A program made the position numbers and the translations under genes. From Candidatus Fimousia stercorigallinarum (GTDB taxonomy: Bacteria > Bacillota > Clostridia > Lachnospirales > Lachnospiraceae), in the NCBI GenBank assembly GCA_018715775.1, contig DVKZ01000136.1:1-60066 (forward strand): 60,066 nucleotides of DNA. Direction: 5' to 3'. A model generated the notes under the pieces. It had not been told where the DNA came from, did no database searches, and was given only the letters and a program-made list of their open reading frames with translations. Below, one piece after another: positions 54,631-60,066 of this stretch (positions are counted from its first letter, which is position 1; each line of letters starts with the position of its first letter).

Positions 54631-55581
54631 ATGAAAATACTTGTCGTATCCGGCTTTTTGGGCGCCGGAAAAACAACTTTTATCAAAGAAATGTCAAAAC
54701 AGACCGGTCGTGACTTTGTCGTTATGGAAAACGAATATGCCGAGGCCGGCATGGATCGTGCTTTTCTTGAAGAAGAGAAACAAATAAATGTCTGGGAGCT
54801 TACAGAAGGTTGTATCTGCTGTTCTATGAAGAACGATTTCGCCACATCGATCCTGACGATCGCGAACACATTAGATCCGGAATATCTCATCGTAGAACCC
54901 ACCGGTATCGGTGTTCTCTCCAGTGTTATGGAAAATATCCGTCAGATTGAATACGAACGCATTACACTGCTTTCTCCGGTAACCATCATCGATGCAAACA
55001 CGTTTGCACGCTGCATGGCAGAATACCGGGATATTTTTCAAGATCAGATTGCTGCCGCCGGCACGATCGTCATATCAAAGCGATCGTTTGCAGATAGCGA
55101 AGAAGCCGAACGCTTCTGCCGGCGGCTGCGGGATATCAATCCTGAAGCGGACATCCGTCTGGAACATTACTCCAAATCAGATACGTCCTGGTGGGACATG
55201 CTTCTTTCCACAGATTACCATGGAAATGTGATTCATGGTCCACAGAATGAGGAGTCTGATCTGGAAACTCTCAGTATCCATGATATTTCGCTTACCGATC
55301 CCATGCAGCTGCTTTTTATTCTCGAAAAGCTGGTGCAGGGACAATACGGAGATATTTTCCGTGCAAAAGGTGTTGTAAATTTGTCCAACTGCTGTCTTCG
55401 CTTTGATGTTGTCGATGGAATGTACAGCATCACCGGATTTGAAGGCGAAGAAAGATGCAGTGGTGTCTTTATCGGAAAACATCTCAAACGAAATCTCCTG
55501 AGAGAAATATTCATTCCGAATTTATGCTTCCAGCCTACAAACAGAATTAGAAAAAGACCACAAAAATATATTTTCAGATAA
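54631..55581 (+). CDS. COG0523-family metallochaperone GTPase (CobW/ZigA-like)
   Basis: A 316-residue G3E P-loop GTPase. Walker A GFLGAGKTT (8-16), the metal-binding CxCC motif GCICCSM (60-66), Walker B/switch LIVEPTGIG, and a modified guanine motif SKRSFAD; the C-terminal CobW_C domain follows from about residue 220. The family inserts or delivers zinc or other metals to client enzymes. Its 12-bp spacing after a zinc alcohol dehydrogenase suggests that enzyme is a client. No cobalamin genes are near. A terminator follows. Confidence 0.9.
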   Translation: MKILVVSGFLGAGKTTFIKEMSKQTGRDFVVMENEYAEAGMDRAFLEEEKQINVWELTEGCICCSMKNDFATSILTIANTLDPEYLIVEPTGIGVLSSVMENIRQIEYERITLLSPVTIIDANTFARCMAEYRDIFQDQIAAAGTIVISKRSFADSEEAERFCRRLRDINPEADIRLEHYSKSDTSWWDMLLSTDYHGNVIHGPQNEESDLETLSIHDISLTDPMQLLFILEKLVQGQYGDIFRAKGVVNLSNCCLRFDVVDGMYSITGFEGEERCSGVFIGKHLKRNLLREIFIPNLCFQPTNRIRKRPQKYIFR

Positions 55582-55590
55582 ACCGAGAAC

Positions 55591-55645
55591 AACAAATCCC
55601 TCTATAAACAAGATTTCTCATCCTGCTTTATAGAGGGATTGTTTT
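55591..55645 (+). terminator. Rho-independent terminator of the adh-COG0523 operon
   Basis: AACAAATCCCTCTATAAA (55591-55608) and TTTATAGAGGGATTGTTTT (55627-55645) pair over about 16 bp with one mismatch around an 18-base loop, and the right arm ends in TTTT. Confidence 0.88.
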
Positions 55646-55671
55646 ATAACCATCTATCTGAGGGGATATTA

Positions 55672-56382
55672 TTATTTTTGTTCATCGACTGGCGGAACCA
55701 TTTTTACGTACTGTTTCAACATTTCCGGTGTACTGTGATAGTAACGTTTCTTCTGATCTATATCTGCAATTTCTTTCATTTCCTCTTCTGTCAGTTCAAA
55801 ATCAAACAGATCAAAATTATCTTTAATATGAGCCGGATTTTTGGATCCCGGAATTACAACATTACCATCCTGGATATGCCAGCGCAGAATGATCTGTGCA
55901 TTGCTCTTGTTATATTTCTTACCCAGCTTTGCAAATTCCGGTTCTTCGATCAACGTTTTATCTCCATGTCCTAACGGATACCATGCCTGAATAACGATAC
56001 CTTCTTTTGCTAACAGTTCTTTTAATTCTTTTTCCATTAACTGATATCCGGCAACGTAATTTCCGGCCGGCTGATGGATCAGTAATAAATCAATATAATC
56101 GGTATCCAAACGTTCCAATGTTTTCTCTACTGCATCTTCCTGTTCATAGAAGGAAGGCCATAATTTTGTTTCCAAAAAAATTTCTTCTCTCGGTACCCCT
56201 GATTTTTTCATTGCACGTCCCACTGCTTTTTCATTCACATAAGCATTCGCTGTATCGATCAGCCGATAACCGCATTCCAATGCAGAAAGAACCGATGCTT
56301 CTGCTTCATCCGGAGATAATAAAAATGTTCCGATTCCTGCCATTGGCATTTTTACCCCATTATTTAAAGTTGCAAATTCCAT
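55672..56382 (-). CDS. Aldo-keto reductase with internal in-frame deletion
   Basis: A 236-residue reading frame of the AKR family, whose members are usually about 275 residues. N-terminal strands (LNNGVKMPMAGIGTF), the catalytic Asp/Tyr in LIDTANAYVNEKAVG, Lys in FLETKLWPSF and His in LLLIHQPAGNY are present, as is the NADPH segment IPGSKNPAHIKDNFDLFDFE. But HQPAGNYVAGYQLMEK runs straight into ELKELLAKEGIVIQAWYPLG. The roughly 40 residues in between, including the conserved G-x-S-N-F segment and following strand, are missing. The frame is kept. Activity is doubtful; loss of part of the barrel should destabilise it. Confidence 0.8.
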   Translation of the reverse strand: MEFATLNNGVKMPMAGIGTFLLSPDEAEASVLSALECGYRLIDTANAYVNEKAVGRAMKKSGVPREEIFLETKLWPSFYEQEDAVEKTLERLDTDYIDLLLIHQPAGNYVAGYQLMEKELKELLAKEGIVIQAWYPLGHGDKTLIEEPEFAKLGKKYNKSNAQIILRWHIQDGNVVIPGSKNPAHIKDNFDLFDFELTEEEMKEIADIDQKKRYYHSTPEMLKQYVKMVPPVDEQK

Positions 56383-56405
56383 AAAACAACATCCTTTCTA
56401 TCTTT

Positions 56406-57548
56406 TTACTGTCTTTTTAAATGTCGGAACGTATACTTATACATTCCGAGAGAAATTGGAAGCATGACCAATTCTACGATTAACTGCGTCCAGATCATCC
56501 CATACAACCCTACCGTGAAATCCATAAAGATCAGAAGCGGGATATTGGCTGACGTAAACGGAACTGCAATACAGGCGATTCGTAAGAAGCTGACTTCCCG
56601 CATTCTCTTATAATTCCCGGAAGCAAAGTTATAGCCAACCAGCGGCATAAATCCCTGACATAAGCCCATGGATATGTTCAGAGGGAACTGATCAATCCTC
56701 TTTACAATTCCATAAGCCGCTACCGGAATATCACCATAGCCGGCTGCCAGTTTGATGATCACCATATTTGATGCATTTCCAAGCGTTGTGGCAAGTGCGG
56801 AGGCAAGACCCACAGAAAAGATCTGACGGATAAAACGAAAGGAAAAATAGTTTGGCCGTAAGGATACTGCGGTACGTTTTTTCAAACGCAAATAAATGAC
56901 TATAAAAAAAACTACCGATGCCAGGTTGGAACATGCGGTCGCAATTGCTGCTCCGGCTACATCCAGATGAAAACCGAAAATCAGAACGGGATCTAAAACT
57001 ACATTTAAAATGCCGCCAAACATCATTCCGATGCTTGCCTGTCTGGCATGCCCTTCGCTTCTTAACAGATTTCCCATCGTCAGACTCAACATAGTCGGTA
57101 CGCCGCCCAATACGACAACCCAGAGCAGATAACTCTGCGCATATCCGTAAGTACCGGAACTGGCCCCCAGAAAGCTCAGCAGGGGATGACGGAACAAGTA
57201 AGTAAGAAGGGAAAATAAAAGAGTAGTGATCCCTCCTCCCCAGATGCTGAACGCAGAAACATATTTTACGTCCCGATGATTGTTGCTTCCGATCATTCTG
57301 GAAATCAGGCTCCCTCCTCCGAGCCCAAATAAGTTTCCAAGAGCAGTCAGCAGATTAAACCACGGAGACACTAACGATACTGCAGCTACCATATAGGGAT
57401 TTCCCATCTGTCCTACGAAAAACGTATCCGCCAGATTGTAGATCATCGTTACGATCTGACCGATGATCGTCGGAACTGCCAGTGTTGCTACTGCTTTAGG
57501 AACCGGCATTTTTTCAAATAGTTCCTCTTCTGATCGTTCTTTCTTCAT
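56406..57548 (-). CDS. MATE-family efflux transporter, shortened by internal deletions
   Basis: A 380-residue reading frame of a family that is normally about 450 residues. The first 300 residues look intact (VPTIIGQIVTMIYNLADTFF, SRMIGSNNHRDVKYVSAFSI, YGIVKRIDQFPLNISMGLCQ, PLVGYNFASGNYKRMREV). After that, YKRMREV joins SFLRIACIAVPFTSAN, and that joins IPLLIFMDFTVGLYGM. Intact homologues have about 40 residues at the first join and about 30 at the second, so roughly two to three helices of the C-terminal bundle are lost, with the frame kept. Transport function is doubtful. It follows the promoter side of the aldo-keto reductase gene on the same strand. Confidence 0.78.
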   Translation of the reverse strand: MKKERSEEELFEKMPVPKAVATLAVPTIIGQIVTMIYNLADTFFVGQMGNPYMVAAVSLVSPWFNLLTALGNLFGLGGGSLISRMIGSNNHRDVKYVSAFSIWGGGITTLLFSLLTYLFRHPLLSFLGASSGTYGYAQSYLLWVVVLGGVPTMLSLTMGNLLRSEGHARQASIGMMFGGILNVVLDPVLIFGFHLDVAGAAIATACSNLASVVFFIVIYLRLKKRTAVSLRPNYFSFRFIRQIFSVGLASALATTLGNASNMVIIKLAAGYGDIPVAAYGIVKRIDQFPLNISMGLCQGFMPLVGYNFASGNYKRMREVSFLRIACIAVPFTSANIPLLIFMDFTVGLYGMIWTQLIVELVMLPISLGMYKYTFRHLKRQ

Positions 57549-57673
57549 TTTATCCGCCTTCTTTCTCTTTTTTTATTATAGGATAGAAGAAAGATTTATT
57601 GAAGAAACAATAAGTTTTCAGGTGTATACCGAAAGGTGTTAATTTCAATTTTTTCAGATATGATATCTTTCTC

Positions 57674-58705
57674 TTAAATCATGTGCAGCAAATGCTGCAT
57701 GATCAATGTCATCATTGTAATACCGATCCAGCAGGAAAATCCGAGTAGAATCGGTCGAAGACCGCTTTTCACCAGCCTTACAATATTTGTATTAAATCCG
57801 ATTGACGTCATCGCCATTACAATAAAAAACTTAGACAGCTCTTTCAATGGCGAAAATACATCCGGAGAAACGCCCACTGACACTGCAATTGTTGTGATCA
57901 GACTTGCGCCTATAAAAAACAAGATAAAAAATGGAAACACCTTTTTCATCGAAACGGTTCCACCTTCTGCTGAACCAGCTTTTCGCACCCGGAAAAATGC
58001 AAGCGCTAATGTGATCGGAATGATCGCCAACGTACGAGTTAATTTTACGGTAACCGCTTTATCCAGTGTCTGACTTCCCAGCTGATACATGCTATCCCAG
58101 GTAGAAGCAGCTGCCGTTACCGAAGATGTATCATTTACCGCAGTTCCTGCAAAAATCCCGAAACTCTCCCCGGAATGTGTCGAAAATCCAAGTGCCGCCC
58201 CAAGCGCAGGGAAGATCAGTGCAGCAAGAATATTAAAAAGAAAAATAACTGAAATTGCCTGCGCCACGTCTTCCTCATCGGCATCAATAACCGGTGCCGT
58301 CGCTGCGATCGCGGAACCGCCGCAAATAGATGATCCCACTCCGATCAACGTCGAGATCTTTTCCGGTATACGCAGCACTTTTTGTAAAACATAGGCGATC
58401 ACAAGCGAAGTCGTAATCGTACAGATGATAATCGGAAGAGACTGCTTTCCTGTTTGCATCACAACGCTCAGATTCATTCCAAATCCAAGCAGGATTACGG
58501 CATACTGCAAAATCTTTTTTGACGTAAAAGACACTCCCGCTTCTAACGACGCCCGGTTCTTAACAAGAAGCGCACAGATCATTCCTGTCAAAATACCAAA
58601 TACCGGACCTCCAATTACCGGAAATCTTTTTCCGAGCAGCGCTGCCGGTACAGAAAGTACCAGACAAAATAATAACCCTTTCCCATTCTTTTTTATAAAT
58701 TCCAT
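57674..58705 (-). CDS. YeiH/UPF0324 family membrane protein (putative sulfate exporter)
   Basis: A 343-residue protein with about 10 helices. Family marks: [40 protein letters not shown] (about 121-140), [18 protein letters not shown], and [20 protein letters not shown]. The PSE/YeiH family is linked to export of sulfite- or sulfate-type anions, but few members are tested. AGGAGG precedes the ATG. It is divergent from a LysR regulator, the arrangement known for yeiH-yeiE. Confidence 0.9.
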   Translation of the reverse strand: MEFIKKNGKGLLFCLVLSVPAALLGKRFPVIGGPVFGILTGMICALLVKNRASLEAGVSFTSKKILQYAVILLGFGMNLSVVMQTGKQSLPIIICTITTSLVIAYVLQKVLRIPEKISTLIGVGSSICGGSAIAATAPVIDADEEDVAQAISVIFLFNILAALIFPALGAALGFSTHSGESFGIFAGTAVNDTSSVTAAASTWDSMYQLGSQTLDKAVTVKLTRTLAIIPITLALAFFRVRKAGSAEGGTVSMKKVFPFFILFFIGASLITTIAVSVGVSPDVFSPLKELSKFFIVMAMTSIGFNTNIVRLVKSGLRPILLGFSCWIGITMMTLIMQHLLHMI

Positions 58706-58819
58706 TATTTTTCCTCCTAACTAATTCCATTATTAATTTATATATTGCATTGCCAATGACAGCAATTTTTTCCAGATATTACGATAACTCCGAATTATCA
58801 TTTTGTAAAATTATAATAA

Positions 58820-58848
58820 TTGATATATTAATAAATATTTGTTATGAT
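58820..58848 (+). promoter_or_regulatory. Promoter of the lysR gene divergent from yeiH
   Basis: -35 TTGATA (58820-58825), 17-bp spacer, -10 TATGAT (58843-58848). The AT-rich gap of 163 bp upstream of yeiH probably holds the LysR box; I could not single out one site. Confidence 0.6.
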
Positions 58849-58868
58849 TAGGCAGAGGAGGAAGCACT

Positions 58869-59750
58869 ATGATTGATGTTCGAGTGAAGACTTTTTTGAC
58901 AGTTTGCTCATATATGAATTTTACCCATGCTGCGGAAAAATTACACCTCACGCAGCCTGCAGTTTCTCAGCATATCAAATATTTAGAAAAATACTATGGC
59001 ACAACCTTGTTTATTCGTGAAAAACGAAATCTGACACTCACCCCGGCGGGGGAGATATTAAGACATGCCCTGGAAGCGATGCAAAACGACGAATCAACGA
59101 TTCAAAAAAGAATACAAGAAAGCATGACCGGACAAAAAACATTAACTTTCGGAGTCACCATGACCATTGGAGAATACGCTGTCGTACCGGCGCTCGCCCG
59201 CTTTATTAAACAGCATCCGGAGACCAATTTCCATATCCGGTACGGGAATACACAGGTTCTGTTAAATGCACTAAAAAACGGAAGTATCGATTTTGCCATT
59301 GTCGAGGGTTATTTCCCAACAAATTATTATCATACAAGAATTTATAGAACAGAAGAATACGTTGCAGTAACCGCCAAAAACCATAATTTTGCCGGTCCGG
59401 TCCGGTGCCTGCAGGATCTGACAAAAGAGTGTCTGCTGATCCGCGAATCCGGCTCCGGAACACGGGAAATCCTGACCAGGATGTTAGCTTTAAATAACCT
59501 ATCGGTTTCTGATTTTCCGCATTATGTAGAAGTGGAAAATATTCATACGATCGTATCCCTATTGAAACAGGATTGCGGAATCTCCTTCTTATATAAAACT
59601 GCAGTAGAAAAAGAATTGCAGAGAGACCAGCTCGAACTCATTCATCTACCGGATATGAAAATCCAACACGATTTTACGTTCTTATGGAATAAAGGCAGTA
59701 TCTTTTCCGACGAATATGAGCGGATCTGTATGGAATTGCAGATGAGGTAA
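58869..59750 (+). CDS. LysR-family regulator, likely controlling the divergent YeiH exporter
   Basis: A 293-residue LysR protein: winged helix MIDVRVKTFLTVCSYMNFTH-AAEKLHLTQPAVSQHIKYLE, linker helix, and effector domain with LTFGVTMTIGEYAVVPALAR, SIDFAIVEGYF, LLIRESGSGTREILTRML. The RESGSGTR loop is typical of the CysB/CbbR/YeiE-like group that senses small anions. GAGGAGG lies six bases before the ATG. It is divergent from yeiH, so direct control is likely. Its stop is followed after 20 bp by the leader of a repeat array. Confidence 0.9.
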   Translation: MIDVRVKTFLTVCSYMNFTHAAEKLHLTQPAVSQHIKYLEKYYGTTLFIREKRNLTLTPAGEILRHALEAMQNDESTIQKRIQESMTGQKTLTFGVTMTIGEYAVVPALARFIKQHPETNFHIRYGNTQVLLNALKNGSIDFAIVEGYFPTNYYHTRIYRTEEYVAVTAKNHNFAGPVRCLQDLTKECLLIRESGSGTREILTRMLALNNLSVSDFPHYVEVENIHTIVSLLKQDCGISFLYKTAVEKELQRDQLELIHLPDMKIQHDFTFLWNKGSIFSDEYERICMELQMR

Positions 59751-59770
59751 ACTCTTATTAAACCCAAACA

Positions 59771-60066
59771 GGGCTGTCGGTTAATACTGATTCAGGTCTC
59801 TAACATGAAAGGAAGATTATTCTACATTGGGATTCGCTCAATCCTGAATCCCCAGCATGGACAGACTTCCATGTTTACTGCAGAAAAAGTAAAAAAGTTC
59901 CTTTCTCCCGTAGACAAACTTCCATGTCTACGGCTGAAAAACTAAAAAGGTTCCTTTCTCCCGTAGACAAACTTCCATGTCTACGGCTGAAAAACTAAAA
60001 AGGTTCCTTTCTCCCGTAGACAGACTTCCATGTCTACGGCTGAAAAACTAAAAAGGCTCTTTTCTC
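59771..60066 (+). repeat. Second 53-bp repeat array with conserved leader (runs off window)
   Basis: After a leader of about 65 bp (59771-59836) that matches the one at 17026-16961 in inverted orientation, CCGTAGACA-type units recur with an exact 53-bp period. Conserved positions are 59910, 59963 and 60016, with one degenerate unit before them (59857) and a next one cut by the window end. Each has the stem CCGTAGACA / TGTCTACGG. The leader contains a possible 47-codon reading frame (59807-59950) that ends in the second unit; its 16.9-kb counterpart lacks the ATG, so I do not call it a gene. No other feature lies in the 316 bp. Confidence 0.93.

Noticed and set aside
59807..59950. A 47-codon reading frame starting in the array leader (MKGRLFYIGIRS...)
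   Set aside because: The related leader at 17 kb has lost the ATG and meets an early stop, and the 53-bp unit shifts frame, so coding is not conserved.

Overview
The window looks like chromosomal DNA of a low-to-mid GC, anaerobic, gut-type Firmicute of the Lachnospiraceae. Evidence: strong AGGAGG ribosome sites, sigma-A promoters, HrcA/CIRCE control of heat-shock genes, GHKL/LytTR signalling, COG2509 flavoproteins, a clostridial butyryl-CoA-dehydrogenase-like protein, and a lactate-use cluster of the electron-confurcating type (LDH with EtfAB). Lactate-using butyrate producers of the Anaerobutyricum/Anaerostipes/Coprococcus kind fit best, but the species assignment is inference. I see no rRNA, tRNA, CRISPR array, phage or intact IS element.

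Layout. 1-2.8 kb: phosphate transport operon pstS-pstC-pstA-pstB (pstB runs off the left edge), with a Pho-box-like repeat upstream. 3-11 kb: carbohydrate use. An oligo-1,6-glucosidase is divergent from an AraC regulator that has a clear tandem operator, followed by an operon of two serine beta-lactamase-fold hydrolases and a GH2 beta-galactosidase. 11-16 kb: degV, a decayed aminotransferase, and a GC-rich ABC transporter (two permeases, ATPase, exported protein). 16.4-18.6 kb: a 53-bp tandem-repeat array and the remains of an agr-like two-component system. 18.7-20.4 kb: hsp20 and a DnaJ-like gene under CIRCE. 20.6-26 kb: a MerR-controlled redox operon (flavodoxin, cupin, MerR, carboxymuconolactone-decarboxylase-like), a flavoprotein with LysR, a small membrane protein and an acetyltransferase. 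26-32 kb: amidohydrolase plus an ornithine-cyclodeaminase-related TIGR00300 protein, divergent from an M20 peptidase plus YfcC transporter. 32-37.6 kb: KdpDE without KdpFABC, then YhdT/PanF and two small membrane proteins.

37.7-46 kb is the clearest functional unit: lactate permease, FAD lactate dehydrogenase, EtfB, EtfA, acyl-CoA dehydrogenase, nickel lactate racemase and a FadR/LldR-type GntR regulator. Two matching operator dyads flank the permease promoter, as expected for repression by DNA looping. It would import both lactate isomers, interconvert them, and feed electrons through Etf to NAD or crotonyl-CoA. 46.3-60 kb: nitroreductase/HxlR, a MATE exporter, VWA and macro-domain proteins, PadR/DUF2812, AIM24, an alpha/beta hydrolase, an NADP secondary alcohol dehydrogenase with a COG0523 metallochaperone, an aldo-keto reductase and a MATE exporter that both carry internal deletions, and a YeiH exporter divergent from its LysR regulator. 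The right edge enters a second copy of the 53-bp repeat array in the opposite orientation.

Most notable: the two 53-bp arrays share a leader of about 65 bp, have hairpin-forming units, and both begin just after a gene's stop codon in that gene's direction. They resemble the modular BOX elements of pneumococci but have a sequence I do not recognise. Also notable are several genes with short internal deletions (aminotransferase, aldo-keto reductase, MATE).
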